Source: Candidatus Accumulibacter appositus
Lineage (GTDB): Bacteria; Pseudomonadota; Gammaproteobacteria; Burkholderiales; Rhodocyclaceae
Reading direction: 5' to 3'
Assembly: GCA_000585055.1 (NCBI GenBank)
Contig: JEMX01000028.1
Coordinates: forward strand, 64,015 to 128,014
Length of the DNA: 64,000 nt
The notes beneath the pieces are model-generated. The model saw only the letters and a list, made by a program, of their open reading frames with translations, made no database searches and was not told the DNA's origin. The position numbers and the translations under genes are program-made. Of this stretch, positions 36,115-44,621 are shown piece after piece (position 1 is the first letter of the stretch; each line of letters begins with the position of its first letter).

Positions 36115-37026
36115 ATGCTGAACTACAAGCACTTGCATTACTTCGTCAGTGTCGCCAGTTCGGGCGGTGTCACGCGCGCGGCCGAACGCCTGCATCTGAC
36201 GCCGCAGACGCTCTCCGGGCAAATTTCCCAGTTCGAGGAGCGGCTCGGCGTGGCGCTGTTCCGGCGCGTCGGGCGCCGGCTGGAACTGACCAAAGCGGGA
36301 AGATTGGCGTTCTCTTACGCTGAGGAGATCTTCCAGACCGGGGCCGAACTGGAGGACCTGCTGAAGAATGGCGCCGAGGAGCGCTTCATCACCTTCCGGG
36401 TCGGCATTGGCGACGTCGTGCCGAAATTCGTCGCCCATCGCCTGCTGGCGCCAGTGCTGTGCCTGCCGACGCCAGTGCGTCTGATTTGTCAGGAGGACCG
36501 GCTAGAAAGCCTGCTGGCCGACCTGGCGATCCATCGTCTCGACATGGTGCTGGCCGACCGCCCCATGCCCCCGGGCACGGTAATCAAGGGCTACAGCCAT
36601 CCGCTCGGTGACTCGGGGGTGGCTTTCATGGCTGCTCCCGAGTTGGCGGCGCGACTGACGGGCGGCTTCCCGGATTGCCTGGATGGCGCACCGCTGCTGC
36701 TCCCCGGGCGCGATAGCGCCCTTCATCGTACCCTGCCGCGCTGGCTGGAACGGCAGGGGAAGCGTGTGCGTATTGTTGGCGAATTCGACGACAGCGCCTT
36801 GATGAAGGTCTTCGGCGAAGCCGGTGCCGGGATGTTTGTCATACCGACCGCCAGCGTCCCGGACGTGACAGCACACTACAAGCTCGTCAAACTCGGCGAA
36901 ACGGAGGAGATTCGCGAGCGGTTTTTCCTCATTTCAGCCGAGCGGCGCTTGACCCACCCCGCCGCGCAGGCGGTCAGCGACAATGCGCGCAAGGGAGTAC
37001 TTACGTCGCACTCCCAGTTCCGGTGA
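36115..37026 (+). CDS. nhaR: LysR-type regulator NhaR
   Basis: This transcriptional activator of the LysR family has 303 residues. The N-terminal helix-turn-helix MLNYKHLHYFVSVASSGGVTRAAERLHLTPQTLSGQISQFEERLG has the NhaR-typical LNYKHLHYF start and TPQTLSGQI recognition helix. The C-terminal effector domain contains LLADRPMPPG, LLLPGRDSALHRTLPRWLE and the conserved GEFDDSALMKVFGEAGAGMF. NhaR responds to Na+ and pH and activates Na+/H+ antiporter genes. Here it converges on the mrp operon (52-base gap at 37078), which makes that operon its probable target. Confidence 0.92.
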   Translation: MLNYKHLHYFVSVASSGGVTRAAERLHLTPQTLSGQISQFEERLGVALFRRVGRRLELTKAGRLAFSYAEEIFQTGAELEDLLKNGAEERFITFRVGIGDVVPKFVAHRLLAPVLCLPTPVRLICQEDRLESLLADLAIHRLDMVLADRPMPPGTVIKGYSHPLGDSGVAFMAAPELAARLTGGFPDCLDGAPLLLPGRDSALHRTLPRWLERQGKRVRIVGEFDDSALMKVFGEAGAGMFVIPTASVPDVTAHYKLVKLGETEEIRERFFLISAERRLTHPAAQAVSDNARKGVLTSHSQFR

Positions 37027-37077
37027 ACAGGAGGGCGCAGCTTCCGTGATTGCCCGCTACGCTGCAGCGGATGTCTT

Positions 37078-37428
37078 TCAGTGCTGTCCCGGCTCGTGCT
37101 CGCTTGCCTGCGCTGCCTGCCCGGAAGTGTCGCCGCTCGATTTTCGGTGCAGCGCTGCTTTCGCGAGCAGGTGTGCTGTTACTGGCGCGGTGATGAACAG
37201 GAAGAACAAAGGAGCCAGCTCGTGCAGGCTGACGCCGCGGTCCTGTACCGAAAAGAAGATCGCCGAAGCGAGCAGGGTTGCGCCGACCCCCATGGTCGTG
37301 GCCTTGGTCGGGCCGTGCAGACGCATGAAGAAATCCGGGAGTCGGGCGAGGCCCACCGAGCCGAGGAGAACGAAAAGCGCGCCGAGAACGATCAGCGTCG
37401 AGATGATGAGTTCGGTGGCGGTGCTCAT
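37078..37428 (-). CDS. mrpG: Mrp-type Na+/H+ antiporter subunit G
   Basis: This small membrane subunit has 116 residues and three helices. It carries the MnhG/PhaG signature LGSVGLARLPDFFMRLHGPTKATTMGVG and ends in a polar tail. Its ATG overlaps the mrpF stop by four bases (ATGA). It is the last gene of a seven-subunit secondary antiporter complex of the inner membrane. It is preceded in order by mrpF, E, D, C and the fused AB. Confidence 0.93.
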   Translation of the reverse strand: MSTATELIISTLIVLGALFVLLGSVGLARLPDFFMRLHGPTKATTMGVGATLLASAIFFSVQDRGVSLHELAPLFFLFITAPVTAHLLAKAALHRKSSGDTSGQAAQASEHEPGQH

Positions 37429-37694
37429 TCGCTGATGTCTCCACGCAGGAGAAACTTGCACAGCGCGACGGTGCCGACGAAGCCAAGCAGGGCGAGCAGG
37501 AGTGCCACCTCGAAGTAGGCGGTGCTGTTCTTGCTGACTCCGTAGAGCACCAGGAGCGCGATGCTGTTGATGCCGAGGGTGTCGAGAGCCAGGATGCGAT
37601 CGGTGGTATCCGGCCCGATGAGAAGGCGATAGAGATTCAGCGCCAAGGCGGCGGCAATCAGGACGAAAGCGATTTCGATGGCGGCATTCAGCAT
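37425..37694 (-). CDS. mrpF: Mrp-type Na+/H+ antiporter subunit F
   Basis: This protein has 89 residues and three helices. The MnhF signature NLYRLLIGPDTTDRILALDTLGINSIALLVLYG is clear. The start ATG at 37694 overlaps the end of mrpE by 7 bases. It is a small structural subunit of the antiporter with no catalytic motif. The length is normal. Confidence 0.93.
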   Translation of the reverse strand: MLNAAIEIAFVLIAAALALNLYRLLIGPDTTDRILALDTLGINSIALLVLYGVSKNSTAYFEVALLLALLGFVGTVALCKFLLRGDISE

Positions 37695-38179
37695 GCAAAA
37701 ATCTCCTTCAGCGCCCGCTCGTAACGCTCCTTGATCTCGTCTATCAGTGCCTGCGGATCGGGCGCGTCGAGGGCGTGTACGAGCAGCACCCAGCGCTGCT
37801 GGTCGACGTGAATAGACACTGTTCCCGGGGTCAAGGATACGATGCTGCCAAGCAGGGTGGCGATGAACGGGTCGCGCAGATCGAGTGGAACTTCGACGAA
37901 CGCCGGTGCTAGTCGGTGCAGGGGCCCGATGATCTGGCGCGCAACGCGCCAGTTGGCGGTGATGATGTCGAGTGCGAAGAGGCCCAAAAAGCGCAGACCG
38001 CGCCAGGGACGAAGGAGGGGCCGGGGAGTTGGCCAGAAATTGCGGCTCAGCAAGGGGATGACGATCGCCAGTATGGCGCCGAGCACGAGCAGGCCGAACG
38101 ATGCGGCGTTGGTGATCACCGCCCACAGCACAAAGACCATCAGCGACACGCGCGGCAGTGGCAGGACAGCGCGCATCAT
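37688..38179 (-). CDS. mrpE: Mrp-type Na+/H+ antiporter subunit E
   Basis: This protein has 163 residues. The N-terminal helices are followed by the MnhE pattern FLGLFALDIITANWRVARQIIGP and DLRDPFIATLLGSIVSLTPGTVSIHVD, where the SLTPGT motif is diagnostic. A cytosolic tail (VHALDAPDPQALIDEIKERYERALKEIF) completes it. The ATG overlaps the mrpD stop codon by four bases. It is needed for assembly or activity of the complex in studied systems. Confidence 0.94.
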   Translation of the reverse strand: MMRAVLPLPRVSLMVFVLWAVITNAASFGLLVLGAILAIVIPLLSRNFWPTPRPLLRPWRGLRFLGLFALDIITANWRVARQIIGPLHRLAPAFVEVPLDLRDPFIATLLGSIVSLTPGTVSIHVDQQRWVLLVHALDAPDPQALIDEIKERYERALKEIFAC

Positions 38180-39716
38180 GGTCTTTCCTCGTGGCCAGTG
38201 GTGATTGCGCCTGCTCCGAGGACACCCGCCACGTAGACGCCAGGTGCATGCAATTGGGCGGCCGTGCGCGCGGCGTAATTCGACAGGGGGTGTGCAGCGA
38301 TTGCCAGTAGCGGTCCGGCAGCGATCAGCAACGCAGTCGCCGTTGCACGTTGCCAGCCGACGGGCGCGCCCGGCAGGGATCTCGCCGCCGTCTTGTGTTT
38401 CCAGATCAGATAGCAGCCGTCACGCGCCAGTGCAGCCATGACGATGAAGCCCGAGACCAGCACTACCACCCAGATGGCCGTTGCCGCTTCGACATCGCGA
38501 GTGCTGGTCAGCAGCATCAGTTTACCGACGAAGCCCGAGAACGGCGGCAGGGCGGCGGCTGTTGTTGCCACCAACAGGAAGGCAATTTTCAGCCAAGTGG
38601 CACGCAGTGGCGGGCCGGCCACGAACTGGTCGGCGGCCTTGCCGCGCTGCTCGGCGATCAGGCCGGCAAGCAGGAAGAAAGCGGCGCCGGCAAGCGTCGA
38701 CTGCAGTAGATAGTAGAGCGCTGCGGCGGTGACTTCGCTGTTGGCCTGCGCGGGGGTCACCAGCAGGGTGCCGGCCGACAGCAGGACCAGCCACGCCACG
38801 ACAGCAGGACCAGCCACGCCACGAGCGCCTGCAGGCGGGTGGCCGCCAGCGCGCCGAGTGCGGCGAAGGCGACGGTGGCCAGGGCCAGGGTGGTCAACCA
38901 GTTGTCGAGAAGGTCGGGCATCACCGGCTCCAGGGCGATGGCCTGCACGCGCAGGATGGCGACGATGCCGACCTTGGTCATGATCGCGAAGAGCGCGGCG
39001 ACCGGTGCGCCGGCTGCGCCATAGGTGTGTGGTAGCCAGAAGGATAGCGGCAGCAGTCCGGCCTTTAGGGCGAAGACGGTTATCAACAGGGCGAACGCCA
39101 GGCGGGCGAGCGCGTGATCGTGGCCAGGCACGGTCAGGGCGCGCGCCACATCGGCCAGATTCAGCGTGCCCAGCGTGCCGTAGATCAATCCCAGCGCAAT
39201 CAGGAAAAGGGCCGAGCCGACCAGATTGAGAACCACGTAGCTGATACCGGCGCGCGTGCGGGCCAGGCCGCCTCCGTGCGCCAGCAGCACGTAGGAAGCG
39301 AGGAGCATGATCTCGAAGAAGACGAAGAGATTGAACAGGTCGCCGGTGAGAAAGGCGCCGAGCAAGCCGAGCAGCTGAAACTGGAACAAGGGATGGAAAT
39401 GAATCCCCGTCTCGTCAAAGCCGGCGCTCGCGTAGAGCAGGACCAGGAAGCCGAGGATGGCGGTAAGCAGGGTCATGGCTGCGGCCAGCCGATCGACGAC
39501 CAGCACGATGCCGAAAGGTGCCGGCCAGTCGCCCAGCGCGTACACCCGCAGCAGGCCATCGTCGGCGAGCAGCGTCAGCCAGCCGGTGACGAACACCAGC
39601 AGCGCGCTAGCCAGCAAGCCAACCGCACGCTGGAACGAGACGCGACCGGAAGCCATCTGCAGCAGGGCGGCTGCCATGGGAATAAGAATCGGCAGGATCG
39701 GCGCGTGGGCGTTCAT
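38176..39716 (-). pseudogene. mrpD: Mrp-type Na+/H+ antiporter subunit D, frameshifted by a 23-base tandem duplication
   Basis: MrpD is one of the two large proton-pumping, NuoL/M/N-like subunits. The first frame runs from 39716 and shows FFEIMLLASYVLLAHGG, the Lys of VFALKAGLLPLSFWLPHTYGAAGAPVAALFAIMTKVG, and more, then drifts into SWRGWSCCRPAPCW and stops at 38757. The rest (WLVLLSAGTLLVTPAQ... to LPPFSGFVGKLMLL) continues in another frame to 38176. Between them is an exact 23-base duplication (38778-38800, 38801-38823). Deleting one copy gives one frame of 505 residues, the normal MrpD length. If real, the whole antiporter would be inactive; an assembly error is at least as likely. Confidence 0.88.
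38778..38823. repeat. 23-base exact tandem duplication inside mrpD
   Basis: Units 38778-38800 and 38801-38823 (starting ACAGCAGGACC, ending ACGCCACG) are identical. The length is not a multiple of three, which explains the break in the mrpD frame. Confidence 0.95.
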
Positions 39717-40039
39717 GGATCCTTGTGGGCGTCGACGTGGTCGGCACCCGATTCGGCAAGCGCGCGCAAGGCAAGGATCGCCAGATAGGCGGTCATCCCG
39801 AAGCCGATGACGATGGCCGTTAGCACCAGCGCCTGCGGCAGGGGGTCGGCATAGCTGGCACCGGCACGAATCAGCGGTGGTGCATCAATGCGCAGGCGGC
39901 CGCTGGCAAAGAGAAACAGGTTCACGGCGTAGGAGAGAAGAGTCAGGCCGAGGAGGGCCGGGAAAGTGCGCGAGCGCAGGATGAGAAAGACGCCACAGGC
40001 GGTCAGCACTCCGATGGCAATCGACAGCACGACTTCCAT
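39713..40039 (-). CDS. mrpC: Mrp-type Na+/H+ antiporter subunit C
   Basis: This is a NuoK-like subunit of 108 residues and three helices. The MnhC signature FPALLGLTLLSYAVNLFLFASGR is followed by DPLPQALVLTAIVIGFGMTAYLAILALR, which contains the diagnostic DPLPQALVLTAIVI motif. It overlaps mrpD by four bases and abuts mrpA. It resembles the K subunit of complex I in fold and position. The family is firm. Confidence 0.95.
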   Translation of the reverse strand: MEVVLSIAIGVLTACGVFLILRSRTFPALLGLTLLSYAVNLFLFASGRLRIDAPPLIRAGASYADPLPQALVLTAIVIGFGMTAYLAILALRALAESGADHVDAHKDP

Positions 40040-42849
40040 CAGCTGACCGCCTCCTGGTTATGCCTATGGGCACGTTCCGAAAGCCGGCCAAGTCCGGAGA
40101 GCACGGTCACCACGACGGTGACCACCACCACGTATACCCCGAGATCGAAGATCATCGCCGAAGCCAGTTCGAACTCGCCGATCAACGGTAGCGACACATG
40201 CCCGTGCGCGGTGGTCAGGAAAGGCCGACCGAACAACCCGCTTGCCATCCCCACGCCGACTGCCAGAAGCAGCCCCAGTGACAGCAGTCCGGCCGAGTTA
40301 CTTGGTATGCGCCGCTGTGCGAAAGCGTTGCCATTGGCCAGGTACTGCACGACCAGCGCAACACTGGTGATCAGGCCGGCGACGAACCCCCCTCCGGGCA
40401 GATTGTGACCGCGCAGAAAGATGTACACCGAAACGGTCAGCGTCAGGGGCAGCAAGGGACGCATGAGCATGGAGAGAAACAGCGGGTGGGCCTCACTCGA
40501 CCACGGGCGACCATCGCTATCCCGGCGTGGCGCGGTAAGAATCAGCCGGTCGAGCAGTGCGTGTGAAGCCAGGGCGACCATGGCCAGGACGGTGATTTCG
40601 CCAAGGGTGTCGAAGCCGCGAAAGTCTACCAGGATCACATTCACGACGTTCGTGCCGCCACCACCGGGAACCGATTCCCGAAGGTAGAAACCCGAGATCG
40701 TTTCCAAGGGCGCTGCGAGCATCTGCAGGGTGATCAGCATCATGCCCCCGCCGGCGAATATCGCCAGTAGCAGGTCGCGGGCCAAGCGACTGGCGCTGCT
40801 TCGCGGTGCTTCGCGCGCGGGCAGATAATAAAGGACCAGCAGCATCAGGATGATTGTCCCGGTTTCCACGGCCAGCTGGGTCAGCGCCAGGTCGGGTGCC
40901 GACAGGCGAACGAAGATCAGCGCCACGATCAGACCGACGACGCCGACCAGAATGACTGCCAGCAATCGTTTCCGATACAGGAGCGTGCCGCCCATGCTGC
41001 CCAGCACAAGCGCGAACAGGGCAATGTAGGCGGCTTCGCCGGCCGGCTGAACGGGTAGCCGGAGCGTCGCCGCCGGCCCCGAGAAGAAGGCCCAGCCGCC
41101 GAGTACCAGGATAAAGCTGAACAGCAGCGCGTTATAGCGCTGCAGCGAGCCATTGTCGAGCGCCGCCACGACACGTCGGGCAGCGGCAACGAACAGTCGG
41201 TAAATGCGCTCGAAGGCGGTGCGTGGTCGCACTGGCGGCAATTGTGCCTGCCAGGCGAACAGCGGACAGCGCAGCGCGTAGATGAAAATGCCGCCGACCA
41301 GGGCCAGCAGGCTCATCATCAAGGGCCGATTGAAGCCATGCCACAGAGCCAGTTCGAATGCCGGGAGTGGTGTTTGCAGGGTGGCTGCCGCAGCGACGTC
41401 GAGCAGTGGCGCGACGGTCCATTCCGGGAAGACGCCAACCAGCAGGCAAAGCAAGACCAGTAGTTCTATCGGTGCGCGCATCCAGCGGGGTGGCTCGTGC
41501 GGCTCGCGCGGCAGGTTGATCGGCTCGCCATTGAAGAAGACGTCGTGAACGAAGCGCAGGGAGTAGGCGACGGCGAGCATGCCGGCGATCGTGGCGACCA
41601 GCGGCAGAAGCCAGTCGATGGCTTCGAATTGCGGGTGAGCGACGGTTTCGGCAAAGAACATTTCCTTGCTCAGAAAGCCGTTGAGCAGCGGCACGCCGGC
41701 CATCGAACTGGCGGCGATGATCGCCAGGCTGGCGGTGATCGGCATGCGTTTGAACATGCCATTGACCCGGCGCATGTCGCGTGTGCCGCATTCATGGTCG
41801 ATGACCCCGGCGGCCATGAACAGCGAGGCCTTGAAGATCGCGTGGTTGATGATATGAAAGACGCCGGCGACGATCGACAGTGGCGTGTCGAGACCGAAGA
41901 GCAGGGTGATCAGGCCCAGATGGCTGATCGTCGAGTAGGCGAGCAGGCCCTTGATGTCGTGCCGGAAAAGTGCCGTTGCCGCAGAGTACACCAGGGTGAC
42001 TGCGCCGGTGCCGCTGACCAGCCAGAACCACAGGTCGGTGCCGCCGAGTGCCGGGTACAGCCGGGCAAGCAGGAAGACGCCGGCCTTGACCATGGTCGCC
42101 GAATGCAGGTAAGCGGACACTGGCGTCGGCGCCGACATGGCATTAGGCAGCCAGAAGTGGAAGGGAAACTGCGCCGACTTGGTGAACACGCCAAGCAGAA
42201 TCAGGATCAGCGTCGGCGCATAGAGCGCGTGTGCCCGGATCTGGTCGCCGGCCGCCAGAATGACCGAGAGCTCGTAGCTGCCGGCGATGTGGCCGAGCAG
42301 GAGGATGCCGGCGAGCAGCGCCAGGCCGCCGCCGCCGGTGACTGCCAGGGCCATGCGGGCGCCGATTCGCGACTCATACTTGTCGTGGCTATAGGCGACG
42401 AGCAGGAACGAGGAAAGGCTGGTGATCTCCCAAAAAACGAGTAGCAGGAGCAGGTTTTCGGAAAGCACGACGCCGAGCATCGCTGCCATGAACAGCAGCA
42501 AAATCGAATAGAAGCGTCCCATGCGGTCGCTTCCGGGTAGATAGTAGAAGGCGTACAGCACGACCAGCAAGCCGATGCCGCAAATCAGCAGGCTGAAGAG
42601 CAGTCCGAGGCCATCCATGCGCAGGCTGAGGTCCAGCCCGTAGGCGGGTAGCCAGGGCAAGCGTGCGAGTTGCGTTTCGCCGGCGAAGATGGTGGGCGCC
42701 AACTGCAGAACCAGCGCCAGGCAGGTGGCGATGACCGCTGCCGCGGCCAGCGTTGCGGCGACTCGTCCAAAGCGCTGCAGCAGCAGCGGCAGCAGGAATG
42801 CCGCCAAGGCTGTGCCGGGAATTGCCAGGAGCAGCAGGTTCGAATTCAC
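40039..42849 (-). CDS. mrpA: Mrp-type Na+/H+ antiporter, fused subunits A and B
   Basis: This large membrane protein has 936 residues. Residues 1-500 are a NuoL-like proton-channel module with LLVFWEITSLSSFLLV, the Lys of FTKSAQFPFHFWLPNAMSAPTPVSAYLHSATMVKAG, and the HHH-like lateral helix region FHIINHAIFKASLFM. Residues 560-780 are the MrpA-specific extension (NuoJ-like DUF4040 segment PDLALTQLAVETGTIIL). Residues 790-930 are an MnhB domain (YIFLRGHNLPGGGFVAGLI), which in group 1 Mrp systems is a separate MrpB. The fusion defines the six-gene Pha/group 2 layout. It is the first gene of the operon, and NhaR-responsive control is inferred. Confidence 0.94.
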   Translation of the reverse strand: MNSNLLLLAIPGTALAAFLLPLLLQRFGRVAATLAAAAVIATCLALVLQLAPTIFAGETQLARLPWLPAYGLDLSLRMDGLGLLFSLLICGIGLLVVLYAFYYLPGSDRMGRFYSILLLFMAAMLGVVLSENLLLLLVFWEITSLSSFLLVAYSHDKYESRIGARMALAVTGGGGLALLAGILLLGHIAGSYELSVILAAGDQIRAHALYAPTLILILLGVFTKSAQFPFHFWLPNAMSAPTPVSAYLHSATMVKAGVFLLARLYPALGGTDLWFWLVSGTGAVTLVYSAATALFRHDIKGLLAYSTISHLGLITLLFGLDTPLSIVAGVFHIINHAIFKASLFMAAGVIDHECGTRDMRRVNGMFKRMPITASLAIIAASSMAGVPLLNGFLSKEMFFAETVAHPQFEAIDWLLPLVATIAGMLAVAYSLRFVHDVFFNGEPINLPREPHEPPRWMRAPIELLVLLCLLVGVFPEWTVAPLLDVAAAATLQTPLPAFELALWHGFNRPLMMSLLALVGGIFIYALRCPLFAWQAQLPPVRPRTAFERIYRLFVAAARRVVAALDNGSLQRYNALLFSFILVLGGWAFFSGPAATLRLPVQPAGEAAYIALFALVLGSMGGTLLYRKRLLAVILVGVVGLIVALIFVRLSAPDLALTQLAVETGTIILMLLVLYYLPAREAPRSSASRLARDLLLAIFAGGGMMLITLQMLAAPLETISGFYLRESVPGGGGTNVVNVILVDFRGFDTLGEITVLAMVALASHALLDRLILTAPRRDSDGRPWSSEAHPLFLSMLMRPLLPLTLTVSVYIFLRGHNLPGGGFVAGLITSVALVVQYLANGNAFAQRRIPSNSAGLLSLGLLLAVGVGMASGLFGRPFLTTAHGHVSLPLIGEFELASAMIFDLGVYVVVVTVVVTVLSGLGRLSERAHRHNQEAVS

Positions 42850-43197
42850 AAAGGCCGATCCAGGAGTGAATTGTCCAGGGGTGACTCGGAGGTGCCGAAG
42901 GTGCGACTATTGCAGAAACTGCGATTTTCCGCTCGCTTGATCGTGGCGGGCCTGCTGTCTGCCCGCGTTGCCGGGCCCGGCGCGGCTTGTTCAGCGCGTC
43001 GTTTCGCTCGACAGCGGCCGGCTCCGCCAAGATCCCTGTGCCGGATTATAACCTTCTGCGCAGCGGGCGGCCGACGTGCCGTCGGCAAGGCCGCCAGCCA
43101 GGGCGGGTCTGGCCACGCGGGGCCGCGTCATCGCGCCGAAACATTGGCCGCGTAGGCTCCCGGCTGTTCTTCTCAATGCAAACACGAGTGCAAGCCC
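42850..43197. other. 348-base divergent promoter region between mrpA and phoU
   Basis: No gene or RNA was recognised here. It must contain the promoters of the mrp operon (minus) and the phoU-phoB-phoR operon (plus). No convincing Pho box or NhaR site could be read by eye. Confidence 0.5.
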
Positions 43198-43896
43198 ATG
43201 AGTGATCACCTCAGCAAGCAATTCGATCTGGAACTTGAACACATTCGCACCCGCATCCTGCAGATGGGCGGCCTGGTCGAAAGTCAGGTGCAGTCAGCGA
43301 TCGAAGCTTTCAGCAGTGGCAATCTGGAGTTGATGCAGCAGGTCGTAGAACGCGACCATGACGTCGACGCCAACGAGGTTGGCATCGACGAAGATTGCAC
43401 TCTGTTGATTGCCCGTCGGCAGCCGACAGCTCGCGATCTGCGCCTGGTGATGGCTGTTTCGCGCATTGTCACCGACCTCGAGCGGGTCGGCGACAAGGCT
43501 GCGAAAATTGCCAGCATGTCCCGCAAGTTGCACGCCGCCGGTAGCCAACGTATTCCGCGGCTGTCCGACATCCAGCATTGCGGGCGGCTGGCCACGGACA
43601 TGCTGCAGAGTGCACTGGACTCGCTGGCGCGCATGGATGTCGATACCGCCCGCGAGGTCATCGGCGCCGACAAGGCGATCGATGCCGCTTTCAACGCCAT
43701 TCTGCGGCAGTTGATTACCTACATGATGGAGGACCCACGGACGATCAGCGAAGCGCTGGATATCATTTGGATCGCGAAGGCCATCGAACGTATCGGCGAT
43801 CACGCCTCGAATATTGCCGAAAACGTGATCTACGTCGTCAGCGGCGACGATGTTCGGCACACTGGTGCGGCGCGCATGAAGGCGGACGACGCGTGA
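43198..43896 (+). CDS. phoU: phosphate signalling complex protein PhoU
   Basis: This cytoplasmic protein of 232 residues consists of two three-helix bundles with the PhoU metal-binding motifs (ERDHDVDANEVGIDEDC in the first half and ADKAIDAAF in the second) and ERIGDHASNIAENV near the end. PhoU links phosphate uptake to PhoR and keeps the Pho regulon off when phosphate is ample; its loss often causes polyphosphate build-up. It heads an operon with phoB and phoR, with its stop overlapping the phoB GTG. The pst genes that usually precede it are absent from this window. Confidence 0.96.
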   Translation: MSDHLSKQFDLELEHIRTRILQMGGLVESQVQSAIEAFSSGNLELMQQVVERDHDVDANEVGIDEDCTLLIARRQPTARDLRLVMAVSRIVTDLERVGDKAAKIASMSRKLHAAGSQRIPRLSDIQHCGRLATDMLQSALDSLARMDVDTAREVIGADKAIDAAFNAILRQLITYMMEDPRTISEALDIIWIAKAIERIGDHASNIAENVIYVVSGDDVRHTGAARMKADDA

Positions 43897-44621
43897 CACG
43901 ACCGGAGACCAATAGCCTGCCGCGCGTTCTCGTTGTCGAGGACGACAGGGGTATTCAGGAATTGTTGCGCTTTGCCTTGCTGCGCGGTGGTTATCAGCCG
44001 CTCTGCGCCGACAGTGCCGAGCACGCCGAAACCCTCCTGCGCGAGACGCTGCCCGATCTTGCTCTGATCGACTGGATGCTGCCCGGTCAGTCCGGCCTGA
44101 CTCTGATCGGCAAGTTGCGCAAGGATATGCGCACGCGCAGCCTGCCGGTTATCCTGCTCACGGCGCGCGGCGAAGAGCCGGACCGGGTGGCCGGCCTCGA
44201 AGGCGGTGCCGATGACTACGTCGTCAAACCCTTCAGTCCGAAGGAACTCCTGGCTCGGGTACAGGCGGTGCTGCGGCGTTGCTCGCCGGAGCACGTCAAG
44301 GGGTCCCTGAGCGCGGGACCGATCACACTCGACACGGTCAGTCACGAAGCCAGTGTCGACGGCCAGCCGATAAGCCTGACGCCGACCGAGTTCCGTTTGC
44401 TGCGCTTTCTGATGGCCAGCCCCGGACGTGTATACTCCCGTCAGCAACTGCTCGACAACGTGTGGGGGGATCATGTCTACATCGAAGATCGCACCGTCGA
44501 TATTCATATCCGGCGTTTGCGCGTCGCTCTTGGACCGGCGGCCGAGCAGATGGTCGAAACCGTTCGGGGCGCTGGCTACAAGATGAGTGCCCGCTCGGGC
44601 CCGACGTTTTCGGCCTCGTGA
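43893..44621 (+). CDS. phoB: phosphate regulon response regulator PhoB
   Basis: This OmpR/PhoB-class response regulator has 242 residues. The receiver domain has the acidic pocket VVEDD, phospho-acceptor Asp60 in LIDWMLPGQSG, Thr/Ala of LLTARGEE, and Lys in VVKPFSPKEL. The C-terminal winged helix contains LTPTEFRLLRFLMASPGRVYSRQQLLDNVWG and EDRTVDIHIRRLR. The GTG at 43893 overlaps the phoU stop, and the end overlaps the phoR start (GTGA), so the three are translationally coupled. It should bind Pho boxes after phosphorylation by PhoR. Confidence 0.96.
   Translation: MTRPETNSLPRVLVVEDDRGIQELLRFALLRGGYQPLCADSAEHAETLLRETLPDLALIDWMLPGQSGLTLIGKLRKDMRTRSLPVILLTARGEEPDRVAGLEGGADDYVVKPFSPKELLARVQAVLRRCSPEHVKGSLSAGPITLDTVSHEASVDGQPISLTPTEFRLLRFLMASPGRVYSRQQLLDNVWGDHVYIEDRTVDIHIRRLRVALGPAAEQMVETVRGAGYKMSARSGPTFSAS

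Noticed and set aside
38757..39716. Treating the two mrpD halves as two separate real genes
   Set aside because: Each half lacks essential helices and the break falls exactly at a 23-base duplication; one damaged gene is the simpler reading.
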